The notes: generated by a model from the letters alone, not told the origin. DNA of 64,000 bases from Nocardia higoensis (GCF_015477835.1 NZ_JADLQN010000007.1:1-64000); one strand, 5' to 3'; counted from the stretch's first letter, positions 43,342-52,567 are shown. Numbers and translations are program-made.

Positions 43342-44400
43342 TCAGCGGTCGCCGGTCCTCGCCGGAGAATCACCGCGTAGCCCCTGACGCCGTTCCCGTC
43401 GTGGTCCGCGGTCGCGCAGGGTCAGGATCGCCGCGGCGGTGGCCGCGATCGTCCGGTCGCCGTCGCGGGTCAGGTCGTCGAGAGCCTGCCGTGCGGCCGG
43501 GCCGGGGATTTCCGCGAGGGCTTGGGTGAGGCGCAACCGGGTGGATGGGTCGTCGGTGCCGGCGAGTTCACCCGAGACGCGGGCGACGATGTCGGCGTCG
43601 GACGCGACCTCCGTCAGCAGGCCGAGCGTTTCGGCGGCCTCGACATCGCTTCTTCCCTCGACCACCATCTCGACAAGCGCGGACAGCGCGCCGATCACCT
43701 CTCGGGAACCGAGCGCCAGGGCCGCGCGGCCGCGAACTGTGGCATCAGCGTCGTCGAGCGCCTCGCGCAGGAGCTCGGTCGCTTCGGCCGTGGGCACTTC
43801 GGCGATGGCGGTGACGGCTCGCCGCCGGACCTCGACCGACGCCGAGCCGAGACCGGCGGCGAGCCCGGCCAGCCCCTGCCCCTGCGCCCGGGCCAGCGAC
43901 CACCGCAGGGCCCCGGCCACATCGGCGTTGTCCTCCGACAGGACGGCATCGACCAGTGCCTCGACAGGCAGTGTGGTCGGCGCGTCGGCGGACAGGATCG
44001 CTTGCTGACGGCGAGGGGCGTATCCCGATTCGAGGGCGCGCAGCAGCGCGACCACGCGCAGGACGTCCTCCCACTCCGACGGTGCGGCGGCGTCGACCCG
44101 CTCGAGTTTCGCCAGCAGTTCCTCCTCGGCGGCGATGCGCAGGCGGGTGTGCCGGATGAGGTCGCCCACCAGTTCCGTCGGCGCGAAGCCCGGCTCGTCG
44201 AGTGCGCGTTTGACCTCCTGCAGCGAGAGCCCGAGGGTACGCAGGCTCTCGACGTGCAGCAAGCGACGGATGTCGGCGGCGGAGTACTCGCGATAGCCGC
44301 CGGACGTGCGGCCGGTGGGCTGCACCAGGCCCACCGCGTCGTAGTGACGCAGCATCCGGGTGCTGACGCCGGAACGCCGCGAGACCTCGCCGATCAACAT
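43342..44400 (-). CDS. MerR family regulator with C-terminal HEAT repeats
   Basis: A 352-residue protein. Residues 1-70 are a MerR HTH (MLIGEVSRRSGVSTRMLRHYDAVGLV, GGYREYSAADIRRLLHVESLRTLGLSLQEV). A linker helix follows to about 120. Residues about 145-330 are helical pairs typical of HEAT repeats (VEVRRRAVTAIAEVPTAEATELLREALDDADATVRGRAALALGS, repeated in form). A HEAT domain in the sensor position of MerR is unusual. It lies 12 bases after a second HEAT gene, and a 19-bp-spacer promoter precedes the pair. Confidence 0.88.
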   Translation of the reverse strand: MLIGEVSRRSGVSTRMLRHYDAVGLVQPTGRTSGGYREYSAADIRRLLHVESLRTLGLSLQEVKRALDEPGFAPTELVGDLIRHTRLRIAAEEELLAKLERVDAAAPSEWEDVLRVVALLRALESGYAPRRQQAILSADAPTTLPVEALVDAVLSEDNADVAGALRWSLARAQGQGLAGLAAGLGSASVEVRRRAVTAIAEVPTAEATELLREALDDADATVRGRAALALGSREVIGALSALVEMVVEGRSDVEAAETLGLLTEVASDADIVARVSGELAGTDDPSTRLRLTQALAEIPGPAARQALDDLTRDGDRTIAATAAAILTLRDRGPRRERRQGLRGDSPARTGDR

Positions 44401-44412
44401 CGCCTCATTCTC

Positions 44413-45057
44413 CTAGCTCTGCGAACCCGTGATCGCCACGCGCTTGGCCAGCTCGACCGACAAGGTGAAACTGCTCTCGGGATCGTGCACGAGCTGTTTC
44501 GTGGCCTCCATATGCGCGCGGACCAGCGGATCGGGATGTGAGGCCGCCCGCTCGAGTGCAGGCAACACTTCCTCACCGAGTCCGGCGAACGCCCGGCTCA
44601 GGCTGAGTTGCCTGTCCCGGTCGCCCTTGCCGAGTTCGGGCACGAGTTCGGCCGCGAGAACCGCTTCCTGCCCGACCGGCACGAGGGCCACCGCGGCCCG
44701 CCACGCGCTGCGCACCACCTCGTCGTCCTTGTCGTGCAGTTGTGCCGAGACCGACGGCCAGGCGCGCGGGTCCCCGATCTTGGACAGTGTGTGCAGCGCC
44801 TGGCTGCGGGCCTGTGCCGAGCCGGAGCCGAGCTCTTCGATCAGTCTCGGCACGGTGACGTCGGCAGGGATCCTGCACAACGCCCAGGTCAGCATGTCGC
44901 GGACGAAGAAGTCCGGTTCGAGGGCGCACCGGGCGATCAACGATTCCGTCAGACCCGGATCGGGATCGGTACCCGCGGCCAAGGCGGCCCGCAGCCGGAC
45001 CGACTCGTCGGCCGCGGCCAGCGCCTCGGCGAGCTGAGCGTGTGGGGTTGTGTTCAC
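44413..45057 (-). CDS. HEAT-repeat protein, partner of the MerR-HEAT regulator
   Basis: A 214-residue protein made of HEAT-type helical pairs: DPDPGLTESLIARCALEPDFFVRDMLTWALCRIPADVTVPRLIEELGSGSAQARSQALHTLSKIGDPRAW and so on. I chose GTG 45057 because GAAGGAGG lies 9-15 bases upstream. No enzyme motif. It is the first gene of a two-gene unit with the MerR-HEAT regulator and probably binds a protein or DNA partner. Confidence 0.85.
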   Translation of the reverse strand: MNTTPHAQLAEALAAADESVRLRAALAAGTDPDPGLTESLIARCALEPDFFVRDMLTWALCRIPADVTVPRLIEELGSGSAQARSQALHTLSKIGDPRAWPSVSAQLHDKDDEVVRSAWRAAVALVPVGQEAVLAAELVPELGKGDRDRQLSLSRAFAGLGEEVLPALERAASHPDPLVRAHMEATKQLVHDPESSFTLSVELAKRVAITGSQS

Positions 45058-45080
45058 GACAACCACCTCCTTCGCCGACC

Positions 45081-45111
45081 ATTCGAGACCCTGACATCGT
45101 GTCAAGGTCAA
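45081..45111 (-). promoter_or_regulatory. MerR-type promoter with 19-bp spacer and central dyad
   Basis: On the minus strand TTGACC (45106-45111) and TCGAAT (45081-45086) are 19 bp apart, the stretched spacing that MerR regulators correct. The spacer holds a dyad: GACCTTGACA, CGA, TGTCAGGGTC with one mismatch (45087-45109). It drives the HEAT/MerR-HEAT pair and lies about 96 bases from the divergent reductase gene. Confidence 0.8.
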
Positions 45112-45206
45112 GTCCGATGTCGGGCGGATCACCGGATCCGGCGATGAATTCTGCTCCCCTGCGGCGTCTCTTCTTCGTCAACCATCGCGTCGTTCAGGAG
45201 AAACGA

Positions 45207-45848
45207 GTGCCACAACAACTGCGAGTCCAGAATTTCACTGTCTCGAGCGACGGGATCGCCGCCGGGGAGAACCAGAGCTTCGACAGCCCGTTCGGCCTCG
45301 ACCCCGGCGACATGTTCGCCTGGGCGGGCGCCACCGCCAGTTGGCCCAACCGCACCGATCCCGGCGGCAGCCGCGGCCTCGACGACTACTTCACCCGGGA
45401 CTTCACGAACAATATCGGCGCGGAGATCATGGGCCGCAACAAGTTCGGATTCCAGCGCGGCCCCTGGGAAGACCACGAATGGCAGGGCTGGTGGGGTGCG
45501 GAACCCCCGTTCCACACGCCGGTATTCGTCCTCACCAACCATCCCCGGCCGTCGATCACCCTCTCCGACACCACCTTCCACTTCGTCGGAGGCGAGCCGG
45601 CCACCGTCCTCGCCCAGGCGAAGGAAGCCGCACAGGGCAAGGACGTGCGCCTCGGTGGCGGCGTCACCACCATCCGGGAGTTTCTCGACGCCGACCTCGT
45701 CGACGCCCTGCACGTGGCGGTCTCGCCGGTGCGGTTCGGCTCCGGTGTGAAGCTCTGGGAATCGCCCGAGGAACTGACCGATCGATTCCACCTGGAGAAG
45801 GTGCCGAGCCCGAGTGGGGTCACGCATCACCTGTTCTGGCGGAAGTGA
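45207..45848 (+). CDS. dihydrofolate-reductase/RibD C-terminal family protein
   Basis: A 213-residue protein of the RibD_C/DHFR-like fold. The N-terminal QNFTVSSDGIAAG, the middle NIGAEIMGRNKFGF and the C-terminal VRLGGGVTTIREFLDADLVDALHVAVSPVRFGSGVKLWES are family marks; such proteins bind NADPH. I chose GTG 45207 with AGGAGAAACGA upstream. It is not the housekeeping DHFR. It is divergent from the MerR-HEAT unit and may share its control. Confidence 0.87.
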   Translation: MPQQLRVQNFTVSSDGIAAGENQSFDSPFGLDPGDMFAWAGATASWPNRTDPGGSRGLDDYFTRDFTNNIGAEIMGRNKFGFQRGPWEDHEWQGWWGAEPPFHTPVFVLTNHPRPSITLSDTTFHFVGGEPATVLAQAKEAAQGKDVRLGGGVTTIREFLDADLVDALHVAVSPVRFGSGVKLWESPEELTDRFHLEKVPSPSGVTHHLFWRK

Positions 45849-45996
45849 GGTGAGGCATGCGGCGTGATTCGGCTGCGACGGCACCGCCGTACTGCCGGGC
45901 CGCGCTCGTCTCCCAGCCCACCGGGAGGCGAGCGCGGCACGGTTTCACACACACGGACGGTGTCGACGCAGTTGTCGCCGATCGGGTGAGCGGGAC

Positions 45997-46380
45997 TCAG
46001 CGCAGAGTGCGGAAGAACGCGCGGACGTCGTCGACCAGCAGATCCGGCGCCTCCAGAGCCGCGAAATGGCCGCCGCGCTCGTACTCGGTCCAGCGCACGA
46101 TCCTGTGCTGACGTTCGGCGATCGCGCGGATGGACATGTCGCCGGGGAAGACGGCCGCCGCGGTGGGCACCTCGGAGGGTTCGCCTGCCGCGCCTCATGC
46201 CTCGCCCTCGCCGTAGAGACGGATCGATGAGGCGAAGCAGCCGGTGAACCAGTACAGGCTGACGTCGGTGAGCAGGGCGTCGCGGCCGACGGCGTCCTCG
46301 GGCAGGGTGATGGCGGGGTTCGTCCAGCGGTGGTACATGTCGGCGATCCAGGCGAGCAGTCCGGCGGAGAGAATCGTGCT
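45997..46380 (-). pseudogene. epoxide hydrolase remnant
   Basis: The minus strand encodes the C-terminal third of an epoxide-hydrolase-type alpha/beta hydrolase: GLLAWIADMYHRWTNPAITL and YWFTGCFASSIRLYGEGEA, then an in-frame stop at 46195-46197, then VPTAAAVFPGDMSIRAIAE, WTEYERGGHFAALEAPDLLVDDVRAFFRTLR. The catalytic His (GGHF) is kept, but the N-terminal two thirds with the nucleophile are missing and the frame is broken. It ends next to the FAD monooxygenase gene. It is a decayed gene. Confidence 0.8.
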
Positions 46381-46420
46381 GGGAACTATTGCGGCCGATT
46401 CCCGGCCGCAATTCCGGCAT

Positions 46421-47521
46421 TCAGGGCTTCCAGTCCACGATCGGCGCCAGGGCGCGGAAGGGGGCCGAAGGCGGGGTCAGGCGCATGACCGCGTCACGGG
46501 CGGCCACCACGGGCCGGGCGGACAGCTGGCCGACGGTGCCGAGGCGGTCGGCTCTGGCCGCGATCATCCTGGTACGCGGGCGGCGGACACGGTCGTAACG
46601 GGTGAGGTCGCCGCTGTCGTCCGCGATGCGAGCCAGCACCACGGCGTCCTCGAGTGCCTGGCAAGCGCCTTGACCGAGGTTGGGGCTCATGGCGTGGGCG
46701 GCGTCGCCGAGCAGGGCGATACGACCGGCGACGAAGGTACTCAGGTCGGGCAGGCGGTAGATGTCGTGGTGCAGGACGGCGGCGGGGTCGGCGGCGGCGA
46801 GCAGGGCGGGAATGGGGTCGTGCCAGCCGGCGAAGAGTTCGCGCAGTTCGGCCAGACCGGCGCTCGGCGCGCCTTCGGGTCTGTTCGCGACGCCGAAGCA
46901 GTAGACCCGGTCGTCGGCGAGGGCGGCGTAACCGAAGCGCAGCCCCCGACCCCATGTTTCGCCGAGATCGGCGGTCGGGTGCGTCGGGGTGACGATCACA
47001 CGCCAGGCGGTATAGCCGACGTAGACCGGGCGGACCGCACCCACGACGGCGCGACGCACGACGCTGTTGATGCCGTCGGCGCCGACGACGAGGTCGGCGC
47101 GGGATTCCCCCGCCGAATGCGTGACGGTGCCATCACGGCGAGCCTCGCCCACGGTGACGCCGGTGCGGATCGAACCGGCCGGGATCGCGTTGCGGAGGAT
47201 GTCGAGCAGATCCGCGCGATGCACCATGATCGGCAGGCCGTAGCGGGCCTTCATGGCAGCCACGTCGAACTTCGACAGCCAGGCGCCGCGGCTGTCGCGA
47301 ATACCGGCCGAGCCGTCTTCGCGGGCACGGGCGCGCACCCGGTCGCCGATCCCCAGGGCATCGAGAGCGCGTAACGCGTTCGGCCACAACGACAGTCCGG
47401 CGCCGGGGGCGGTGAGCGCGGGCGCGCGTTCGAGCACCTGTACCTGCCAGCCGATGCGGGTGAACGCGATCGCGGTCGCCAATCCGCCGATTCCGGCGCC
47501 GACGACGGTCACCTGGGGCAT
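46421..47521 (-). CDS. FAD-dependent monooxygenase (PHBH/salicylate hydroxylase type)
   Basis: A 366-residue group A flavin monooxygenase. The Rossmann motif is VTVVGAGIGGLATAIAF (4-20), the DG motif is RADLVVGADGINSVVRR, and the second FAD motif is GRIALLGDAAHAMSPNLGQGACQALEDA. No transmembrane span. It is divergent from a TetR gene across three inverted repeats, so it is probably repressed by that TetR until an aromatic substrate appears. Start ATG 47521. Confidence 0.92.
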   Translation of the reverse strand: MPQVTVVGAGIGGLATAIAFTRIGWQVQVLERAPALTAPGAGLSLWPNALRALDALGIGDRVRARAREDGSAGIRDSRGAWLSKFDVAAMKARYGLPIMVHRADLLDILRNAIPAGSIRTGVTVGEARRDGTVTHSAGESRADLVVGADGINSVVRRAVVGAVRPVYVGYTAWRVIVTPTHPTADLGETWGRGLRFGYAALADDRVYCFGVANRPEGAPSAGLAELRELFAGWHDPIPALLAAADPAAVLHHDIYRLPDLSTFVAGRIALLGDAAHAMSPNLGQGACQALEDAVVLARIADDSGDLTRYDRVRRPRTRMIAARADRLGTVGQLSARPVVAARDAVMRLTPPSAPFRALAPIVDWKP

Positions 47522-47569
47522 GTCGTTTCTCCCGTCCGTGAGGGCCACTGTACGGCCACTCCCGAAGCT

Positions 47570-47624
47570 ACTACTTCTGTAGTGTTTCTACAACAATTGT
47601 AGTAACTATCACTACCGGCGTAGT
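47570..47624. promoter_or_regulatory. triple inverted-repeat operator between monooxygenase and TetR genes
   Basis: Three dyads in 55 bases: ACTAC-N4-GTAGT (47570-47583), CTACAA-N3-TTGTAG (47588-47602) and ACTAC-N4-GTAGT (47611-47624). The first and third share the same arms. The cluster fills the gap between the divergent starts and lies eight bases ahead of the TetR GTG. The stretch is A+T-rich compared with its surroundings. Confidence 0.8.
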
Positions 47625-47632
47625 ATCGGCGC

Positions 47633-48178
47633 GTGCCGACGACCCGCGAACGACTCCTGGACGCCGCCATCGATCTCCTGGGCTCGCGCGGCTCGCGGGC
47701 CCTGACGCACCGAGCGGTCGACGAGGAGGCGGGGCTGCCGTCGGGGTCCTGCTCCAACTATTTCCGCACCCGCGACGCCCTGTTGAGCGGGATCGCCGAA
47801 CGCTTGGAAGAGCGCGATCACCTCGACTGGGCCACCCTGGGCCGCGTCCCGGTACCCACCACGGTCGAACAGCTCACCGAGACCGTGGCCGCCTTCGTCC
47901 GCCACGCCGTCACCACCGACCGCGTCCGCACCCTGGCCCGTTACACCCTCTTTCTGGACGCCCACGCCGAGGGCCCACGCGCGTCGGTGCTGCGTGGCCG
48001 GGAGCGGCTGACGGCCTGGGCGGCTGAACTGGTGCGCGGGGTGGGCCGCGACGAATCCGCGGCCGCACTGCTGGTCGACTATCTCGACGGGGTGACGCTG
48101 CGCGCGGTCGTGTGTCCCGCCGAGGGCTTCGATCCGAAGCCGGATCTGGAGCGGATCGTGCGAGCCCTGCTCGACTGA
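47633..48178 (+). CDS. TetR family regulator divergent from the monooxygenase
   Basis: A 181-residue TetR protein. The HTH is at about residues 5-50 (RERLLDAAIDLLGSRGSRALTHRAVDEEAGLPSGSCSNYFRTRDALL), of the DNA-binding subtype that reads THRAVDEEAGLP. The ligand domain is short. It starts at GTG 47633, only eight bases after the operator cluster, so the mRNA is leaderless or very short-leadered and the repressor must regulate itself. Confidence 0.92.
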   Translation: MPTTRERLLDAAIDLLGSRGSRALTHRAVDEEAGLPSGSCSNYFRTRDALLSGIAERLEERDHLDWATLGRVPVPTTVEQLTETVAAFVRHAVTTDRVRTLARYTLFLDAHAEGPRASVLRGRERLTAWAAELVRGVGRDESAAALLVDYLDGVTLRAVVCPAEGFDPKPDLERIVRALLD

Positions 48179-48424
48179 CGACACCGCGGCACTCACGCGA
48201 GCCTTCCAGGCCCGCGACCACGCACAGCGGGGTCGGCGCCGCCTCCGCCGCGATGCCGGTGCGCAGGCCGCGTCCTGCGCACCGGCCGGGCCGGCCGCGA
48301 GCCGCGCGACCGATGACCATCGCGAACGCGGCAGCCATCGCCCCGTTGTCTGCGCAGCGAAGAGCAGTGACCACCTGTCGATCGCCGCACCGACCTGCCG
48401 CGGTCGACCGTGCGGATCCTCGTC

Positions 48425-49696
48425 TCAGAAGAACGTATGAACCAGGTCGACGACGGTGGGCTCGACAACGGTGGCGTCGTCGATGACGGGGATGAGGCGC
48501 CACTTGTCGAAAGCGGTGCAAGGGTGCGACAGACCGAGCCGCACGATCGAGCCGAGCGGGGGACCTGTGGCCTCGGCGGGTAAGCGCAGGAAGGCGTGCT
48601 GGTCGTTGAACGCGCTGATCCGCGAACCCGGGATCGAATGCGGGACAGGCAGTCCCAGGTCGTAGGGGAAGTCGCGTTTGCCGCCGTCCAGCAGAGCGAG
48701 TCCCGGTTCCGGAGCCGAGATCACGCGGGCCCAGCCGTGCATGGCCGCGCGCAGGGGACGCCGGGCGCGATCGGGAGTGAGCGGTGAGATGGCCGCGTAG
48801 AAACCGTCGTCGTGGACGAGGTAGGCGCCGGAGCGCAGGACGACGGTGGTGGGCACGCCGCGTGCGCCGGTTTCGTCGGCCAGTCCCGCGAGGTGGTCGA
48901 TGACGAGATCCTGGTACGCGCTGCCGCCCGCCGTGACGATGGTGGGACCGGGATATCCGCCCGAATCGGCGATCTCGCTGTGCAGTCGGGCCAGCTCGGA
49001 AAGGTAGTGGGCGACCGCGGCAAGACTCGACGGCTCGCGGTTGCCGGCGAGCGCGGCTTCGTAACCACCCACGCCGGCCAGGCGCAGGTGCCGGGAGCGC
49101 AGCACCGCTTCGGCGACACGATGGGCGGCGGCCACCGAACGCACTCCGGTACGTCCACCGGGAGCCCCGAGTTCGACGACGACGTTCACCTCGACCCGCT
49201 CGGGCGCATCCGCCAGACAGCGGTCCATGATCTGCACACCGACCGGATCATCCACCCAGCAATAGAATTCGAAGTCCCGGTCGCGTGCCAGTTCCCCGGC
49301 CAGCCAGTGCAGCGCGATCGGCTCGAGCAGGGTGTCGGCCAGCACGATTCGGCGCACACCGAACGCGCGGGCCACCTGGACCTGCCAGCCCGTCGCGAGG
49401 GTGATCGCCCAGCACCCTGCCGCCAGCTGATCGGCCCACAGTTGCGGAGCCATCGTCGTCTTGCCGTGCGGCGCCAGGCGTACGCCCGCCTCGGCCGCCC
49501 ACTCCCCCATGACCGCTGTGTTGTGCGTCAGTGCGGAGCGGTCCAGAGTCATCAGTGGCGTCTGGAAAGCGGCGAGACCCGGTGCCGTCGCGAGGAATTG
49601 CCGTACGGTGCGCCCCCAGGCCGCCGGTGGGAGGCTTTTGTGTTCGGGGCCGAGCACGCGATCGGCGAGAGCGGCGACCGCGGCGGTGTCGATCAT
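48425..49696 (-). CDS. D-serine dehydratase-like / D-threonine aldolase family PLP protein
   Basis: A 423-residue alanine-racemase-fold PLP enzyme. The Schiff-base Lys is Lys79 in RLAPHGKTTMAP. The C-terminal domain has the metal-binding LSHPCTAFDKW (His and Cys, expected zinc ligands), as in eukaryotic-type D-serine dehydratase and D-threonine aldolase. TAGGSAYQD binds the cofactor phosphate. It begins at ATG 49696, three bases after the ppc stop. Amino acid deamination is likely; the substrate is not certain. Confidence 0.87.
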   Translation of the reverse strand: MIDTAAVAALADRVLGPEHKSLPPAAWGRTVRQFLATAPGLAAFQTPLMTLDRSALTHNTAVMGEWAAEAGVRLAPHGKTTMAPQLWADQLAAGCWAITLATGWQVQVARAFGVRRIVLADTLLEPIALHWLAGELARDRDFEFYCWVDDPVGVQIMDRCLADAPERVEVNVVVELGAPGGRTGVRSVAAAHRVAEAVLRSRHLRLAGVGGYEAALAGNREPSSLAAVAHYLSELARLHSEIADSGGYPGPTIVTAGGSAYQDLVIDHLAGLADETGARGVPTTVVLRSGAYLVHDDGFYAAISPLTPDRARRPLRAAMHGWARVISAPEPGLALLDGGKRDFPYDLGLPVPHSIPGSRISAFNDQHAFLRLPAEATGPPLGSIVRLGLSHPCTAFDKWRLIPVIDDATVVEPTVVDLVHTFF

Positions 49697-49699
49697 CGC

Positions 49700-52567
49700 T
49701 TACCCCGAGTTGCGCAGGGCGGTCGCCAGCCCGTTCATGGTGAGCAGGATCCCGCGTTTGACCAGTTCGTCGTCCTCCCCCGAGCGGAGCCTGCGCAGCA
49801 GTTCCACCTGCATCTGGTTGAGGGGTTCGAGATAGGGGAAGCGGTTGTGGATCGACTCGGCCAGTGAGCGGTTGTCGGCGAGGAGTTGGTCGTGGCCGGT
49901 GATGGCGGCGTGCATGCGCAAGGTGCGGGCGTGTTCCTCGGTGATCATGCCGAAGATCCGCTCGCGCAACTGCTCGTCCTCGACGAGTTCGGCGTAGTGG
50001 GCGGCGATGTCGAGATCGCTCTTGGCCATCACCTGCGCCAGGTTCGACAGCACGGTCTTGAAGAACGGCCAGCGGTTGTAGAGGTCGGTGAGGCGGGCGA
50101 GCCGTCGCGGGTCGCCGCCGACCCACTCCTCCAGGGCGGCGCCCGTGCCGTACCAGCCGGGCAGCATGACGCGGGCTTGGCTCCACGACATCACCCAGGG
50201 GATCGCCCGTAGGTCGGCCACCGAGTTGGTGGGTTTGCGGGAGGCGGGTCGGCTGCCGATGTTGAGGTCGCCGACTTCGGCGATGGGGGTGGACTGGCGG
50301 AAGTACTCGACGAAGCCGGGCGTTTCGTGCACCAGGCGCGAGTATGCCGCCCGCGCCCGCGCGGCGAGATCGTCCATCAGCGCGTAGGCGGGTTCGGCGT
50401 CGGCGCCGAGCCCCTCGACATCGAGCAGGGTCGATTCCAGAGTTCCCGCGATCAGCGATTCCAGATTGCGGTGGGCGGTACCGGCTTCAGCGTACTTCGC
50501 GGCGATCACCTCGCCTTGTTCGGTGAGCCGCAGCGCACCGCGCACCGCGCCCGCGGGCTGGGCCAGGATGGCGTCGTAGCTGCGACCGCCACCGCGACCG
50601 ACCGTACCGCCGCGACCGTGGAACAGCCGCAGCTTGATCCCGGTCGTGCGCGCCACCTCGACCAGATCGAGTTCGGCGCGGTACAGCGCCCAGTTCGCGG
50701 CCAGGTAGCCGCCGTCCTTGTTGGAGTCGGAATACCCGAGCATGACCTCCTGGCGCATGCCCGCCGCCGCCACCAGCTCCCGGTAGACGGGCACGTCCAG
50801 CGCGGCGGAGAGCGTGGCCGCGCCCGCCGCGAGATCCTCGATGGTCTCGAACAACGGCACGATGTTCACCGAACAGCGCGAACCGGTCGTGTTTCCGTCC
50901 GCGCCGACCGGCCGCGCACCCGCATCGCCCGCGCCCGCGCCGGGCGTGATCGTGTCGCTCCCTCCTGCTCGATGCGTGGCCGCATCGCCTGCGCCGGGAT
51001 CGAGCAGTCCGCCCTCCTTCAACAGCAGCGCCGCTTCGAGCATGTCGCTGACCGAGGTGCACATGCTGATGATGTAGTTCGGGACAGCGTCGGTGCCGAA
51101 GGTGTCCACCACCGTCTGGGCTGCGCGGAGGATGCCGATCTCCTTGGTGGCCAGCTCGCTCAGCCGGGCGTGCGGGCCGAGAAGTGGCCTGCGGGTGCGC
51201 AATTCGGCGGAGAGCAACTCCACCCTGGCGTCCTCGTCGAGATCGGCGTAGGCGGGGTGCACACCGGCCCAGGCCAGCAGTTCGGCAACGACCTGCTCAT
51301 GGACCTCGGAGTTCTGCCGCATGTCCAGGCCCTGCAGGTGGAAGCCGAATGTCTCCACGGCGTGCCGGAGCGCCGCGAGACGGTCGTCGGCGAGCAGGTC
51401 GTCGCGGGAGGCACGCAGCGAGGCGTCGATCGCCTCGAGGTCGGCGAGGAATGCCCGCGGCCCGGGATAGGGCTCGGGGTCCGGGCCGGTCGCCGAGTCC
51501 GGCAGTGTGGCGCCGAGGGCGCGTTCGGCGGTGGCCGACAGGCGAACCCTGATGCGGTGCAACGCGCGGCGATACGGCTCGTCGCTGTAGGCGGCCGGGT
51601 CCGCGTGACCCGCCGCCGACAGGGCTTCGACCTCGGGCGACACCGAGACCAGCCGGGCCGACTGGGACAGCGTCTTCTCCAGTTCCACCAGGTCGCGCAG
51701 ATACCGGCCGAACGCGACCCCCGCGGCCTGGCTCGCGGCGTGACGTACCACGTCGGCGGTGACGAACGGGTTGCCATCACGGTCGCCGCCGATCCACGAC
51801 CCCGGACGCAGAATGGGCCGCTCGAGCAGACCTGCCTCCGGCCAGCGCGAGCGCAGGGCGGCCCGCACCTCGGCATTGATGGCCGGGATGACGTCGAACA
51901 GTGTCAGGTCGTAGTAGCGCAGGCCGACGGCGATCTCGTCCTGGATCCGCAAGCGCGCCAGCCGGATCAGCGCGGTTCGCCACAGCGACAGGATCTGCCT
52001 GCGGATGCCGAGTTCCACCTCGTCGCGTTCGCGCGGGTCGCTCACCCACTGCCGTCTGCGCATCAGTTCGGTGATCCTGGTCTGCGCGTCGAACACGGTG
52101 CGGCGGCGCGTCTCGGTGGGGTGGGCGGTGATGACCGGTGACACCAAGGCGTCGGAGAGCAGATCGGCCACCGTGGTCGCATCCAGCGCAGCAGCGTCCA
52201 GTTTCCGGTACGTGGCGGCCAGCGAGGAGTCCTGTGGAGCCTCACCCGCGGCGACGTGCACGGCGCGGCGGCGATCGCGCTGGATATCCTCGGCCAGGTT
52301 CGCCAGCAGCACGAAATACGTGAAGGCCCGGATCAGCGGCAGCGCCACCTCGATGTCGACATCACGCAGCATCTGCGCGACCGCGCTGCGACCGACTTCC
52401 TCCCGCCGGACCCGGAACGCCTCCACGCGCACCCGTTCGATCAGGTCGAACACTTCGGGACCCTCGTGATCGCGGATGGTGTCGCCGAGCACGCCGCCGA
52501 GAAAACGGATGTCGTCGCGCAGCGGCCGGGTGGCGTCCTGTTCGGTCTCGATCCGCGGTTCGGTCAT
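49700..52567 (-). CDS. ppc: phosphoenolpyruvate carboxylase
   Basis: Anaplerotic enzyme making oxaloacetate from PEP and bicarbonate. The 955-residue product has the catalytic His in VITAHPTETRRRTV, GGDRDGNPFVT, LGYSDSNKDGGYLAANWALY, RLFHGRGGTVGRGGG and the C-terminal MNGLATALRNSG. An insert of about 35 residues rich in Gly, Ala and Asp (DPGAGDAATHRAGGSDTI onward) lies between the ALLLKEGGLL helix and VNIVPLFETIEDL. Start ATG 52567. Confidence 0.97.
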   Translation of the reverse strand: MTEPRIETEQDATRPLRDDIRFLGGVLGDTIRDHEGPEVFDLIERVRVEAFRVRREEVGRSAVAQMLRDVDIEVALPLIRAFTYFVLLANLAEDIQRDRRRAVHVAAGEAPQDSSLAATYRKLDAAALDATTVADLLSDALVSPVITAHPTETRRRTVFDAQTRITELMRRRQWVSDPRERDEVELGIRRQILSLWRTALIRLARLRIQDEIAVGLRYYDLTLFDVIPAINAEVRAALRSRWPEAGLLERPILRPGSWIGGDRDGNPFVTADVVRHAASQAAGVAFGRYLRDLVELEKTLSQSARLVSVSPEVEALSAAGHADPAAYSDEPYRRALHRIRVRLSATAERALGATLPDSATGPDPEPYPGPRAFLADLEAIDASLRASRDDLLADDRLAALRHAVETFGFHLQGLDMRQNSEVHEQVVAELLAWAGVHPAYADLDEDARVELLSAELRTRRPLLGPHARLSELATKEIGILRAAQTVVDTFGTDAVPNYIISMCTSVSDMLEAALLLKEGGLLDPGAGDAATHRAGGSDTITPGAGAGDAGARPVGADGNTTGSRCSVNIVPLFETIEDLAAGAATLSAALDVPVYRELVAAAGMRQEVMLGYSDSNKDGGYLAANWALYRAELDLVEVARTTGIKLRLFHGRGGTVGRGGGRSYDAILAQPAGAVRGALRLTEQGEVIAAKYAEAGTAHRNLESLIAGTLESTLLDVEGLGADAEPAYALMDDLAARARAAYSRLVHETPGFVEYFRQSTPIAEVGDLNIGSRPASRKPTNSVADLRAIPWVMSWSQARVMLPGWYGTGAALEEWVGGDPRRLARLTDLYNRWPFFKTVLSNLAQVMAKSDLDIAAHYAELVEDEQLRERIFGMITEEHARTLRMHAAITGHDQLLADNRSLAESIHNRFPYLEPLNQMQVELLRRLRSGEDDELVKRGILLTMNGLATALRNSG

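Noticed and set aside
48179..48424. Possible short gene between TetR and the D-serine dehydratase-like gene
   Set aside because: A minus-strand segment reads MAAAFAMVIGRAARG, but no start, ribosome site or family match supports it.
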